Assembly (NCBI GenBank): GCA_016196565.1
Contig: JACPXK010000065.1
Span: 1 to 42,474, forward strand
DNA: 42,474 bases
Source: Candidatus Omnitrophota bacterium
GTDB lineage: Bacteria > Omnitrophota > Omnitrophia > Omnitrophales > Aquincolibacteriaceae
Direction of reading: 5' to 3'
Below the pieces are notes generated by a model. It ran no database searches and was not told the origin of the DNA. It worked only from the letters and a program-made list of their open reading frames with translations. This document shows positions 21,251-31,047 of this stretch, piece by piece. The number at the start of each line of letters is the position of its first letter. The first letter of the stretch is position 1. A program made the translations under genes and the position numbers.

Positions 21251-24007
21251 ATGTCGCAAGAGCCATTACCAACACGCTATAACGCCAAAGAATCCGAAGC
21301 CCGCTGGTACAGCCACTGGGAATCCCAGGGCTATTTTCGTCCTGCCAGTGATTTCACGGGAAAAAAATCCGGCCAGAAACGTTATGTGATTGTCATTCCT
21401 CCGCCCAATGTGACGGGTATTTTGCATATGGGTCATGCCCTCAATAATTCCATTCAGGACATTCTCGCACGCTGGCACCGCATGAAGGGCGATGACACCC
21501 TTTGGGTGCCGGGAGTGGATCATGCCGGCATTGCCACGCAAAATGTGGTGGAAAAAAAACTCGCCAAAGAGAAAAAAACGCGGCACGATCTCGGCCGCGA
21601 AAAATTCCTGGAAGAAGTATGGAAATGGAAAAAAGAACACGGGGACACGATTACGCGCCAGCTCCGCCGTCTTGGGGCATCGTGTGATTGGTCGCGCGAA
21701 CGTTTCACCATGGACGAAGGCCTGTCACGGGCGGTTCGTGAGGCCTTTGTCACGCTTTACGAACGCGGCCTGATTTATCAGGGGAGTTACATTATTAATT
21801 GGTGCCCGCGTTGTCAGACCGCACTTTCGGATGAAGAATCCGCCCACAAAGAAGTTTCGGGCGGTCTCTATCATATTAAATATCCCCTTGCCGGAAAAAG
21901 CGGACCGTACGAACAAATGGGTGTGGATCATGTGGTGGTTGCCACCACCCGTCCCGAAACCATGCTGGGGGATACGGCGGTTGCGGTTCATCCGGAAGAT
22001 GAACGCTACAAACATTTGATCGGAAAATATGTCATCCTTCCTTTACTCAATCGAGAAATTCCTATCATTGCGGATGAATTTGTGGACCGTGAATTCGGAA
22101 CCGGATTTGTCAAAGTCACTCCGGCCCATGATCCCAATGACTTTGAAATGGGCATGCGGCATAAACTTCCGCAAATCAATGTGATGTTTCCCGATGGAAA
22201 AATAAATGAAAACGGAGGACCTTATAAAGGCCTCGACCGTTTTGAAGCCCGCAAAAAAATGATTGCCGATCTCGAAGCCCAAGGATTATTTGTCCGCCGC
22301 GATTCTCACTCGCATGCAGTGGGGCATTGTTATCGCTGCGACACCGTGGTGGAGCCTTATCTTTCCAAGCAGTGGTTCGTGAAAATGAAACCACTGGCGG
22401 AAAAAGCCTTGAAAGTCCACAGGGAAGGCAAAACCATTTTTACTCCGGACCGTTGGACCAAGGTTTACACGAATTGGCTGGAGAATATTCGAGATTGGTG
22501 CATTTCCCGCCAAATTTGGTGGGGACATCAAATCCCTGTGTGGTATTGCGAAGGAGATAATCAATGCCGTTTGGAATGCAAAAAGCCGATTGTAAGCCGA
22601 AAAAATCCTTCGCAATGTCCCACCTGTGGCTCTAAAAATTTGCGTCAAGATCCGGATGTGCTCGACACCTGGTTTTCTTCCTGGCTTTGGCCGTTTTCCA
22701 CTTTGGGATGGCCCGAAAAAACCGAAGACCTGAAACATTTTTATCCGACCTCCGATTTAATCACGGCCCCTGAAATTATTTTCTTCTGGGTGGCCCGCAT
22801 GATTATGGCGGGCCTCATCCTGGATCCCAATGAAGTTGAAAAAACCGGCAAGGATGCACCGCCTCCATTTTCACGCATCTATATTCACGGAACTGTGCGG
22901 GCTCAAAGCGGACTCAAAATGTCAAAGTCATTAGGCAATGCCATCGATCCGCTGGAAGTCATTGAAGAAATCGGGGCCGACGGCCTGCGCTTCAGCATGA
23001 TTATGTTAAGTGCCCAGGATGTTTATCTTTCGCGCGAAAAATTCGAAGTCGGCCGCAATTTCACCAACAAACTTTGGAATGCCTCACGATTTGCGCTTAT
23101 GAATCTGGAAGGATTTACCGCAGGAACGCGCGAACTTAGCCTCGACCCCGGCAAATTGACTTTGGCGGAACGCTGGATTCTTTCCAAATTGGAACATAAA
23201 ACCGCGGAAATCGAAAAATTGCTCGGAAGTTTTGCATTGAGTCAGGCCGCTACCGAAATTTATCATTTTGTCTGGAATGATTTTTGCGATTGGTTCATCG
23301 AGCTGGCCAAACCAACCTTGTCGGGGACCGGCAGTCAAAAGGAAAGCACACAAAAAGCCCTTTTTTACGTTCTGGAAAAAATTCTCCGCCTGCTTCATCC
23401 TTTTATGCCTTTTATCACCGAGGAAATTTGGCAGAAATTAAAAGAAATGGCCCAGGACCGTACGGATTGGCCGGCCTCTTTGATGCTGGCTCCGTGGCCT
23501 TTTCAGGCAGAAAAGAAATTTGAAGACTTCAAAGCTGAAAAGGCAATTGACCTTGTTCAGAAAACGGTGGCGGGTTTGCGGGACCTCAGAATCAGTTTGA
23601 ATATTGCTCCGGCCGAGAAACTGAAAGCGCTTGTGGTGAGCCCCGAAGAAGCAATCCGAAAAATCATTCACGATTTCGAACGCGAAGTCAAAACTTTGGG
23701 CCGGCTGGAATCTTTGGAAATCAAAGGGGAGTTTAAAAAAGATAAATCCTTTGTGGGCAATGCCTTTCCCGGATTTGAGGTTTTTCTGAATATCGCGGGA
23801 GTGGTGGATCCCCAGAAAGAACACGCGCGTATTGCGAAGAAAATCACGGAATCCAAAACCTATATTGAATCCCTCAAACGCAAACTTGCCGACGAGAATT
23901 TCGTTAAAAGGGCCCCGGCCGACCTTGTAGAAAAGGAAAAGGAAAAACTCACGGATGCCGAAAATATTCTAAAGACTCATGAAGAACTTCTCGCCTTATT
24001 CCAATAG
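21251..24007 (+). CDS. valS: Valyl-tRNA synthetase
   Basis: A 918-aa class I aminoacyl-tRNA synthetase charging tRNA-Val. The HIGH-type motif is HMGH (59-62, within PPPNVTGILHMGHALNN). The editing domain lies in the middle (VVATTRPETMLGDTAVAVHP), with a Cys-rich insert CEGDNQCRLECKK and CPTCGS of the zinc-knuckle type. KMSKS is at 556-560. The anticodon-binding and C-terminal coiled-coil arm (about 850-918, EHARIAKKITESKTYIESLKRKL) are complete. Length is normal. It is the first gene of a run with the spermidine-synthase-like gene and nadC. Confidence 0.98.
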   Translation: MSQEPLPTRYNAKESEARWYSHWESQGYFRPASDFTGKKSGQKRYVIVIPPPNVTGILHMGHALNNSIQDILARWHRMKGDDTLWVPGVDHAGIATQNVVEKKLAKEKKTRHDLGREKFLEEVWKWKKEHGDTITRQLRRLGASCDWSRERFTMDEGLSRAVREAFVTLYERGLIYQGSYIINWCPRCQTALSDEESAHKEVSGGLYHIKYPLAGKSGPYEQMGVDHVVVATTRPETMLGDTAVAVHPEDERYKHLIGKYVILPLLNREIPIIADEFVDREFGTGFVKVTPAHDPNDFEMGMRHKLPQINVMFPDGKINENGGPYKGLDRFEARKKMIADLEAQGLFVRRDSHSHAVGHCYRCDTVVEPYLSKQWFVKMKPLAEKALKVHREGKTIFTPDRWTKVYTNWLENIRDWCISRQIWWGHQIPVWYCEGDNQCRLECKKPIVSRKNPSQCPTCGSKNLRQDPDVLDTWFSSWLWPFSTLGWPEKTEDLKHFYPTSDLITAPEIIFFWVARMIMAGLILDPNEVEKTGKDAPPPFSRIYIHGTVRAQSGLKMSKSLGNAIDPLEVIEEIGADGLRFSMIMLSAQDVYLSREKFEVGRNFTNKLWNASRFALMNLEGFTAGTRELSLDPGKLTLAERWILSKLEHKTAEIEKLLGSFALSQAATEIYHFVWNDFCDWFIELAKPTLSGTGSQKESTQKALFYVLEKILRLLHPFMPFITEEIWQKLKEMAQDRTDWPASLMLAPWPFQAEKKFEDFKAEKAIDLVQKTVAGLRDLRISLNIAPAEKLKALVVSPEEAIRKIIHDFEREVKTLGRLESLEIKGEFKKDKSFVGNAFPGFEVFLNIAGVVDPQKEHARIAKKITESKTYIESLKRKLADENFVKRAPADLVEKEKEKLTDAENILKTHEELLALFQ

Positions 24008-24010
24008 ATC

Positions 24011-27000
24011 ATGCTAGAGACACTGGCTCTCGCCATTCACCGGCGTTCCGTCCGCTCCTTCCTCCTGATTTGCTTTTTTGCGTCCGGGGCCTGCGGGCTG
24101 ATGTACGAAGTGGCGTGGCTGCGTGTGCTGGGGCTGGTTTTCGGCAACACCACATTTGCCACCAGCACGGTGCTGGCGGGATACATGGCCGGCCTTGGTT
24201 TGGGCGCCCTATTTTTCGGTCATTTAATTGAGAAAACCCGGAAATCTCCCATTTTCATCTATGGCATGCTCGAAGGCGGTGTCGCCCTTTACGCCGTAAT
24301 TACTCCTTTCCTTTGGAAAATCATTGAGTTTATTCATACTTCCTTTTATCAGCGTTATGAACCTTCCTTTTTAGTTTTCAGCCTTTTCAAATTTTTGATT
24401 TCTTTCGGTTTTCTTTTCTTCCCGACTTTTTTGATGGGCGGAACACTCCCGGTCATTTCCAAATTTTTCATTCAGCAGAAAAAAGACATCGCCCGCAGTA
24501 TCGGGCTTCTTTATGCTTTGAATACCTTTGGGGCCGTTTTGGGCGTTTTCTTATGCGGATTTTTCCTGCTTTATCTTTTGGGGGTGAGAGAAACGGTTTT
24601 TCTTACCGCGGGCTTCAATTTTTTCATTTTTATTTCCTGTTATGCTTATGCGGAAAAATACTCCAAGCTTCCGGCTCTTCAAGCCAAAACCGCGGTTGAA
24701 ACAAAACAGGCTCCTAAAAAAGATGACACCACTACTTCTTATAAAACCCATTATCTCCCCCGGGGACCTATTTCCTTTTTGTTTCTGATTATGTTCGCGA
24801 TTTCCGGCGGGATTTCCATGGTCTATGAAGTGGCCTGGACGCGTGTTCTGGCCATTGTGCTCGGGAGTTCGGTGTACGCCTTTTCCGTGATGCTGGTCAC
24901 TTTTCTTTTGGGATTGGCGTTAGGAAGTTATCTTTTTTCTATTCTCTCGAGAAAAATCAAAATCGATCTTAGCGCTTTCGCCATTTTGGAAATGCTCGCG
25001 GCCTCCTTTGTTTTTCTCGGCATGGGGGAGCTTGATGATATGCCTTATCATTTTGTCCGCATTTTCAGTTTGTCCGGCGGTTCTGTTTGGCTTCTGGAAT
25101 TCGGAAAATTCCTTTTATGCGCCATCATCATGTTTCCTCCCACCCTTTGTTTGGGCGCCCTTTTCGCGTGTTTTGTTCATGTCTATCAGCATTCGGAATC
25201 GATCGGAAGGGAACTGGGCGTTGTCTATTTCTCCAATACGATGGGAACGATTCTGGGATCGGCCCTCACCGGTTTTTTGATTATTCCGGCCATCGGCATT
25301 CAAACCACGCTGATGATTGCCGCCATCGTAAATGCGGCCATCGGTGTGACGGCCTTTCTTTTTTGGCTGCGGGATTTTGAATGGAAACGCTTGATGTTCA
25401 CGGCCGGGGCTTTTGCGCTAGTCCTCGCGAGCGGTTTTACGGTAGAGGCTTGGGACCGTTCGGTTTTAACCAGCGGAACCGCCATCAAACCAAAATTGAT
25501 TGAAGGCATGTCGTATAAAGATTTTTTAAACACCTTGAGAGAAAAACAAAATCTTTTTTATAAAGAGGGAACCAGCGCGACTGTCAGCATCGACCGCGTG
25601 CGCGATAATATTTCCCTTTCCGTGAACGGCAAAGTCGATGCCTCCGTGGAAGATTCCTTCACGCAATTTTTTCTCGGACATTTGCCCATGCTGCTTCACC
25701 CCGATCCCAAAAAGGTTTTGGTGATCGGTCTTGGAAGCGGTTCCACGGCGGCGGCTATCGCTTCTTATCCCGTGGAATCGATTGATGCCGTGGAATTGGA
25801 ACCGGCCGTGGTGGAAGGGGCCCGGTATTTTTCCAAACTCAACCGGAATGTTTTGGACGATCCGCGCCTGAAAATGTTCATCAATGACGGCCGCAATGTG
25901 CTCCTTGTCAGGCCCGATCAATATGATGTGATTGTCTCCGAACCTTCGAACCCCTGGATGGCGGGAGTCGCAAATCTTTTTTCGCTGGAGCATTATCAAG
26001 TGATGAGCCGGCGCCTGAAACCGGGAGGTATTGTCTGCCAATGGCTGCATGCCTACAGCATGTCGCCGGATGATTTGCGCATGATTATCCGTACCTTCGG
26101 CGAAGTTTTCAAAGACGTGGAACTCTGGACTTCCTATTATCCGGATTTAATGCTGATCGGTTCTATGGAATCCCGCACCATCGATTTCGAGAAGGTAAAA
26201 CAAAAATTCGAAATTCCCGAGGTACTCGCCGATCTTTCTCCTCACGGCATCCGGGAACCGGAAGGTCTTTTTTCCAGTTTCTGGCTGGGGGATGATCAGG
26301 TGCGTCGTCTTTCTTACCGTGCCAAAATCAATCGGGACAACCGGCCCTATCTCGAATTTTCCGCTCCCCGCCATCTTTATGAAGAAACCCTCAAACCCAA
26401 TTTTGAGCTTATCAATGCCTTCCGCACGCCGTCTTTTCCCAAACTGATTCATTTAGAGCCTGAAATTTTCAAGAACAGTCATTTTTTCAATGAAGTCGGA
26501 CGCGGGCTTATTTTTAAACGCATGATGAACGAGGCGGCTTTGGCCATCGGTTCTTCCAATCAAATTCAGCCGGAAAATCCGGGGGCCCAAGAGGTTTTCG
26601 GTATTTTGGCTTTTCGCAGCGACAAATTCGATGAAGCCGTAGAGGCTTTGAAGAAAGCGATAGCCGGCAATCCCGAGTCGGCGGAAGCATATTATTATTT
26701 GGGGCTTTCCCTCCTTAAAAAAGAAAAGTGGGAAGAGGCCGTTCCCGTGATGGAAAAAGCCGTCCAACTTGATCCCGAAAATATTTCCTACCTTAAAACG
26801 CTGGGAGACAGTCTGCTGGGGGCCAAACGCCCTCGTGAAGCGCTCGCTATTTATCAAAAAGTTTTAAAATTAAAAGATGCCGATTTTTACGCGCTGGCCA
26901 GGTCTTCGGATATTTTGTTCGAAACCGGTACCCTTGCCGAACAGAAGGAAATTTCCGAAATCCTGATGACGGATTATCCCCGCTTTGGGCTGACTTATGA

Positions 27001-27235
27001 ACGTATGGGCAAGGTCTATGAGGCACGCGGACTTTATGAAGAAGCGCTTCAGCTTTATTTAAAGCTGGTTTCGGAATTTCCCAATGAAGCCCGGAGCTAT
27101 CTTAATCTGGCCAACGCCTACGGCAAATTGGGCAGCAAGGAAAAACTCAAACAAGTTCTGCAAAGGGCTGTGGAACTCGAGCCGCCTCTGGCGAAAAATC
27201 CCGACGTTCACCGCCTTTTAAAAGAAAAAGTATGA
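24011..27235 (+). CDS. Membrane-embedded spermidine-synthase-like protein with TPR tail
   Basis: A 1074-aa protein. About residues 15-460 hold two similar blocks of transmembrane helices, each starting with a SG-x-x-x-L/M-YEVAW-x-RVL motif (SGACGLMYEVAWLRVLGLVFG and SGGISMVYEVAWTRVLAIVLG), an internal duplication. A spermidine-synthase/methyltransferase Rossmann domain follows (about 565-760; VLVIGLGSGSTAAAIASYP, NDGRNVLL, DVIVSEPSNPWMAG). Tetratricopeptide repeats (about 860-1060) close the protein. Such fusions are common in Omnitrophota-like and other candidate phyla; aminopropyl transfer is not demonstrated for them. The start is 3 nt after the valS stop, and its stop overlaps nadC. Confidence 0.9.
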   Translation: MLETLALAIHRRSVRSFLLICFFASGACGLMYEVAWLRVLGLVFGNTTFATSTVLAGYMAGLGLGALFFGHLIEKTRKSPIFIYGMLEGGVALYAVITPFLWKIIEFIHTSFYQRYEPSFLVFSLFKFLISFGFLFFPTFLMGGTLPVISKFFIQQKKDIARSIGLLYALNTFGAVLGVFLCGFFLLYLLGVRETVFLTAGFNFFIFISCYAYAEKYSKLPALQAKTAVETKQAPKKDDTTTSYKTHYLPRGPISFLFLIMFAISGGISMVYEVAWTRVLAIVLGSSVYAFSVMLVTFLLGLALGSYLFSILSRKIKIDLSAFAILEMLAASFVFLGMGELDDMPYHFVRIFSLSGGSVWLLEFGKFLLCAIIMFPPTLCLGALFACFVHVYQHSESIGRELGVVYFSNTMGTILGSALTGFLIIPAIGIQTTLMIAAIVNAAIGVTAFLFWLRDFEWKRLMFTAGAFALVLASGFTVEAWDRSVLTSGTAIKPKLIEGMSYKDFLNTLREKQNLFYKEGTSATVSIDRVRDNISLSVNGKVDASVEDSFTQFFLGHLPMLLHPDPKKVLVIGLGSGSTAAAIASYPVESIDAVELEPAVVEGARYFSKLNRNVLDDPRLKMFINDGRNVLLVRPDQYDVIVSEPSNPWMAGVANLFSLEHYQVMSRRLKPGGIVCQWLHAYSMSPDDLRMIIRTFGEVFKDVELWTSYYPDLMLIGSMESRTIDFEKVKQKFEIPEVLADLSPHGIREPEGLFSSFWLGDDQVRRLSYRAKINRDNRPYLEFSAPRHLYEETLKPNFELINAFRTPSFPKLIHLEPEIFKNSHFFNEVGRGLIFKRMMNEAALAIGSSNQIQPENPGAQEVFGILAFRSDKFDEAVEALKKAIAGNPESAEAYYYLGLSLLKKEKWEEAVPVMEKAVQLDPENISYLKTLGDSLLGAKRPREALAIYQKVLKLKDADFYALARSSDILFETGTLAEQKEISEILMTDYPRFGLTYERMGKVYEARGLYEEALQLYLKLVSEFPNEARSYLNLANAYGKLGSKEKLKQVLQRAVELEPPLAKNPDVHRLLKEKV

Positions 27236-28059
27236 CGGCTTCTTTATTTTCCCGCCAAACCAAAGCCTTACTCAAAGCGGCCCTTCGTGAGGATATCGGA
27301 AAAGGGGATATTACCTCCCGGATTTTGATTTCTCCGGCGGCAAAAGGACGGGCCGTAATTTTTGCCCGGGAAAAAGGGGTTTTGTGCGGCATCCCCGTCG
27401 CCGAAGAACTTTTTCGTCTCGTGGACCCGCATCTTCGGCCCAAATTTTTCATTCAAGAAGGACGGCCATTTAGAAAAAATAAAAAAATCGCCGAAATCGA
27501 GGGGCCGGTTCTTTCCCTTTTAAAAGCGGAACGGACGGTTTTGAATTTTTTCGGCCATCTCTCGGGTATTGCCACTCTCACGCGCCGTTTTGTGGAACGG
27601 GTCAAACGCGATCCCGTGCTCGTTCTCGATACCCGCAAAACCACGCCTTTGTGGCGTGAACTGGAAAAATATGCCGTCAGAGTGGGAGGCGGAAAAAATC
27701 ATCGCATGGGGCTTTATGACGCGGTGTTCGTGAAAGAAAATCACCGGCCGTATGGAAATTTGGAAAGGCTCAAAAAATTTTCCGGCAAGTTCGAAATTGA
27801 AGTGCGTAATATCAAGGAATTAAAAGAGGCCCTCAAACTTCATCCCCGGGTGATTTTATTCGATAATTTTTCGCCGCTTAATTTACGCCGGGGAGTTCAA
27901 ATCGCAAGGCATGCCCATCCCCAAATTATCCTTGAGGCCTCCGGCGGAATCACCCTGGAAAATGTGGTGCATTACGCGGCCATGGGTGTGGACTGGATTT
28001 CCATCGGCTCCCTGACCCACTCCGTCAAATCCATCGACTTCTCCCTTCTGATAAAATAA
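27232..28059 (+). CDS. nadC: Nicotinate-nucleotide pyrophosphorylase (quinolinate phosphoribosyltransferase)
   Basis: Converts quinolinate and PRPP to nicotinate mononucleotide in de novo NAD synthesis. Family blocks are REDIGKGDITSRIL, AERTVLNFFGHLSGIATLTRRFV, DTRKTTPLWRELEKYAVRVGGGKNHRMGLYDAVFVKENH in successive pieces, EIEVRNIKELKEAL and the C-terminal LEASGGITLENVVHYAAMGVDWISIGSLTHS. Length 275 aa is normal. It overlaps the upstream gene by ATGA. nadA and nadB are not in the window. Confidence 0.97.
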   Translation: MTASLFSRQTKALLKAALREDIGKGDITSRILISPAAKGRAVIFAREKGVLCGIPVAEELFRLVDPHLRPKFFIQEGRPFRKNKKIAEIEGPVLSLLKAERTVLNFFGHLSGIATLTRRFVERVKRDPVLVLDTRKTTPLWRELEKYAVRVGGGKNHRMGLYDAVFVKENHRPYGNLERLKKFSGKFEIEVRNIKELKEALKLHPRVILFDNFSPLNLRRGVQIARHAHPQIILEASGGITLENVVHYAAMGVDWISIGSLTHSVKSIDFSLLIK

Positions 28060-28108
28060 ATATGACGACGATGGTAATTAAATCTTTATGAAAGGAAGTA
28101 ATTGAACG

Positions 28109-28762
28109 GTGAAAAAACGTGGACGGTACAAAGCAACGGGTGTTGAAATAGAATTCGAAGCCGGAACGAGTCAGAAAGTCCTGAAGAATTTATTTGGGAT
28201 AAAAAAACAAGTCGAATTGGACCGTATCGAAAATATTGCCTTAAAACAAGCGGAGGATATTTTCTTTCGAAAGCTTGTTCGAGAAGATAAGCGATTTACC
28301 GCAAAAGATATTCGCAATATGCATAAAGTATGGCTCGGTAAAATTTATGAGTGGGCTGGTAGCTACCGTAGCGTCGATCTTGAAAAAGGAAACTTTCGTT
28401 TTGCTCATGCCAAGCATATCCCTCAATTAATGAGTGATTTTGAAAAGGATTACCTAGCCAAACAGACACCTTGCCGATTTAAAACAAGAGATCGTATTGT
28501 CTTAGCGCTTGCTGAAGTACACACAGAACTTGTCCTTATTCATCCGTTTCGGGAAGGAAATGGAAGATTGGCCCGTATTTTGTCGACACTCATGGCCCTC
28601 CAAGCAGGTCTCCCGCTTTTAGACTTTACGCCGATCGAAAAGGGAAAGAAAAAACAAGAATACTTTACTGCAGTACAAATAGGAATAAGTAAAAACTATA
28701 AGCCGATGCAGAAAATTTTCCGAGAAATTATTGAGAAAAGTCTTTCTCGATCTCAGGAGTGA
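28109..28762 (+). CDS. Fic/DOC-family protein (class I-like)
   Basis: A 217-aa protein with the intact motif HPFREGNGRLAR (145-156) and the usual upstream helix FRKLVREDKRFTAKDIRNMHKVWLGKIYEWAGSYRSVDL. No inhibitory (S/T)xxxE(G/N) motif is visible inside the protein; the N-terminal NLFGIKKQVELDRIEN keeps only RIEN. That fits a class I Fic toxin needing a separate antitoxin. The GTG start at 28109 follows AAAGGAAG. The only adjacent antitoxin candidate is on the opposite strand, overlapping the 3' end. It differs in architecture from the larger Fic at 14521, which has no close relation to it. Confidence 0.9.
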   Translation: MKKRGRYKATGVEIEFEAGTSQKVLKNLFGIKKQVELDRIENIALKQAEDIFFRKLVREDKRFTAKDIRNMHKVWLGKIYEWAGSYRSVDLEKGNFRFAHAKHIPQLMSDFEKDYLAKQTPCRFKTRDRIVLALAEVHTELVLIHPFREGNGRLARILSTLMALQAGLPLLDFTPIEKGKKKQEYFTAVQIGISKNYKPMQKIFREIIEKSLSRSQE

Positions 28763-28931
28763 TGTAAATAACGGAAGACAATCGTTTTTGTTGAAGGGCC
28801 TTTTTCATTGCGGTAGGTAATTCTCCCAGTTCAATAGTAGCAGAACTAGAAACATTAATGACAAGGAACTTTTCATAAAGATTTTTGTCTTTTAGGTAAG
28901 GATTAGATTCGCTTAAGGGTCTGTGTTTCAT
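28728..28931 (-). CDS. Small ORF, possible Fic antitoxin, convergent with the Fic gene
   Basis: 67 aa, starting MKHRPLSESNPYLKDKN. I recall small Fic-associated proteins beginning with a similar SNPYLKD block and carrying SSAIEG, and here the matching segment is VSSSATIEL, giving Ser30-x3-Glu34 with Leu instead of Gly or Asn after the Glu. This would supply the inhibitory helix the Fic protein lacks. The location is unusual: opposite strand, 35-bp overlap at the 3' ends, own promoter. TATAAT lies 8 nt before the ATG, so the transcript would be nearly leaderless. Function is inferred from the motif and place only. Confidence 0.55.
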   Translation of the reverse strand: MKHRPLSESNPYLKDKNLYEKFLVINVSSSATIELGELPTAMKKALQQKRLSSVIYITPEIEKDFSQ

Positions 28932-28939
28932 ACGGTCAA

Positions 28940-28945
28940 ATTATA
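28940..28945 (-). promoter_or_regulatory. -10 box of the small ORF opposite Fic
   Basis: TATAAT on the minus strand, 8 nt before the ATG at 28931, with no Shine-Dalgarno between. No good -35 is visible at 16-18 bp. An extended element is possible. Confidence 0.4.
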
Positions 28946-28983
28946 CCATATTCAATAAAAGTTAAGCAGAGCGTTTTAACGCC

Positions 28984-31002
28984 ATGGCTAAATTTCAGCT
29001 GGTCACAAAAATGAAACCGCGGGGAGATCAGCCCGAGGCGATTGAGAAAATCGTGCAGGGTTTTCGCTCCGGCAAAAAAGAGCAGGTACTCGTGGGTGTC
29101 ACAGGTTCCGGCAAAACCTTCACGATGTCGCATGTGATTGAGGCCATCGGCAAACCGACGCTCGTGATGAGTCACAACAAAACTCTGGCGGCCCAGCTTT
29201 ATTCGGAGCTGAGAGACCTTTTTCCCAACAATGCGGTGGAGTATTTTGTTTCCTATTATGATTATTATCAGCCCGAAGCCTATATCGCCCACACCGACAC
29301 TTATATTGAAAAAGATTCTTCCATTAATGACGATCTCGACCGGCTCCGTCTTTCGGCCACAAGCTCCATTCTCTCGCGTGAAGACACCATTATTGTTTCA
29401 AGTGTTTCATGCATTTATGGGTTGGGTTCGCCCGAAGACTGGCAGGGAATGCTGGTTCAACTGGAAAAGGGACAGACTTGGGACCGCGATCAATTTCTTT
29501 CGGCCCTTGTGGGCATTCAATATGAAAGGGTGGACATCGAATTAAAACGCGGCACCTTCCGGGTTCGCGGCAATCGCATCGATATTTTTCCTTCCTACGG
29601 AGAAAATCCTCACCGGGTGGAATTCGAAGCCGACACCATTTCTCAAATCACGCTGCTTGACCGGATTAAATTCGGCCCCCTTCGGGAAATGGATCGTCTG
29701 GCCCTTTATCCGGCCAAACATTTTGTGACGCCTTCCCATCGCTTGGAGCAGGCCCTTCAGGGAATTCGGGATGAACTTGCCTGGAGAGTCAAGGAATTGA
29801 CCGAGGCCGGCAAAGATATCGAGGCCAAAAGGCTGGAATCCCGTACTCGCTATGATCTCGAAATGCTGCGGGAAGTGGGGCACTGTGCAGGCATTGAGAA
29901 TTATTCGCGGCATCTTTCAGGTCGTGCTCCGGGATCAACGCCTTACACCTTGCTGGATTATTTTCCCAAGGATTTTCTGACCATTATCGATGAATCCCAT
30001 CAAAGCGTTCCGCAAATCCGCGGCATGTATCACGGCGATCTTTCCCGTAAAAAGGTTTTGGTGGAACACGGTTTTCGTCTTCCTTCGGCGCTCGACAACC
30101 GTCCGCTGCGATTTGAAGAGTTCGAAAAGAAAATCGGGCAGATTCTTTATGTCTCGGCCACACCTTCGGAATATGAAATGATGCGCGCCAATGTTCATGC
30201 CGAACAAATCATTCGTCCTACGGGGCTGTTGGATCCGGAAATCGAAGTGCGCAAAACCGAAGGACAGATCGATGATCTCATCGGCGAAATCAAAGCGCGC
30301 TCGAAAAAAAAGGAAAGGGTGATTGTCACCACGCTTACCAAAAAAATGGCGGAGGATTTAAGCCGTTACCTGCGTGAGGTCGGCATCAAAGTTAATTACC
30401 TTCATTCTGAATTCGATGCCTTTGAACGCGTGGAAATTTTGCGCGATTTCAGATTGCAAAAATACGATGCCGTGATCGGCGTCAACCTTTTGCGCGAAGG
30501 ACTGGATTTGCCGGAAGTGTCGATGGTCGTGATTCTGGACGCCGACAAGGAAGGCTTTTTACGCAGTGATGTTTCGCTCATTCAAATTGCGGGCCGTGCA
30601 GCCCGCCATGTGAACGGCAAAGTCATTATGTACGCGGACAAGATGACGGATTCCATGAAACGGGCGATGGCCGAGACCTTGCGCCGCCGCAAAATCCAGG
30701 AAGAATATAACCGGCAAAACAATATCACGCCCACTTCCATTCAAAAAGAAATCCGGGAGGGGATTGAGAAATGGAAAAGCGCCGAAGAGTTTGTGACCGA
30801 GGCGGTGGGTGAGAATCGCAAAGAATACGAAACCAAAACTTATCTTTCATTTCTCAAAGGCCGGATGGAACAATCCGCCAAAGCGCTGGAATTCGACAAG
30901 GCCGCCCGTTACCGGGATGAAATCCGCAAAATCGAAAGCAAAGAAGGCGTCAAGGACAGCATTTTGGCGGCCTATAAAATTAAAAAAGAGGCAAAAAAGT
31001 GA
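28984..31002 (+). CDS. uvrB: UvrABC excision nuclease subunit B
   Basis: A 672-aa damage-verification helicase of nucleotide-excision repair, acting with UvrA and UvrC. Walker A GVTGSGKT (38-45) and the beta-hairpin region [25 protein letters not shown] are present in sequence. The DEAH-type [12 protein letters not shown], helicase motifs [16 protein letters not shown] and [14 protein letters not shown], and the C-terminal UVR domain ([20 protein letters not shown]) that binds UvrC complete it. Length is normal. The ATG lacks a clear Shine-Dalgarno (AGCGTTTTAACGCC precedes it). Confidence 0.98.
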   Translation: MAKFQLVTKMKPRGDQPEAIEKIVQGFRSGKKEQVLVGVTGSGKTFTMSHVIEAIGKPTLVMSHNKTLAAQLYSELRDLFPNNAVEYFVSYYDYYQPEAYIAHTDTYIEKDSSINDDLDRLRLSATSSILSREDTIIVSSVSCIYGLGSPEDWQGMLVQLEKGQTWDRDQFLSALVGIQYERVDIELKRGTFRVRGNRIDIFPSYGENPHRVEFEADTISQITLLDRIKFGPLREMDRLALYPAKHFVTPSHRLEQALQGIRDELAWRVKELTEAGKDIEAKRLESRTRYDLEMLREVGHCAGIENYSRHLSGRAPGSTPYTLLDYFPKDFLTIIDESHQSVPQIRGMYHGDLSRKKVLVEHGFRLPSALDNRPLRFEEFEKKIGQILYVSATPSEYEMMRANVHAEQIIRPTGLLDPEIEVRKTEGQIDDLIGEIKARSKKKERVIVTTLTKKMAEDLSRYLREVGIKVNYLHSEFDAFERVEILRDFRLQKYDAVIGVNLLREGLDLPEVSMVVILDADKEGFLRSDVSLIQIAGRAARHVNGKVIMYADKMTDSMKRAMAETLRRRKIQEEYNRQNNITPTSIQKEIREGIEKWKSAEEFVTEAVGENRKEYETKTYLSFLKGRMEQSAKALEFDKAARYRDEIRKIESKEGVKDSILAAYKIKKEAKK

Positions 31003-31010
31003 AAATAAAA

Positions 31011-31040
31011 TTGACAGCCTCTCGTGCATGACCCTATAAT
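31011..31040 (+). promoter_or_regulatory. Consensus promoter of the KDPG-type aldolase; leaderless transcript predicted
   Basis: TTGACA (31011-31016), 18 bp, TATAAT (31035-31040): both hexamers match consensus exactly. The ATG at 31048 is 7 nt after the -10 box, at the expected transcription start. The first possible ATG at 31024 lies inside the promoter and is therefore excluded. Confidence 0.75.
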
Positions 31041-31047
31041 TCTTCCC

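Noticed and set aside
31024..31047. Upstream ATG for the KDPG-type aldolase
   Set aside because: It lies between the -35 and -10 boxes of a consensus promoter and would not be transcribed from it.
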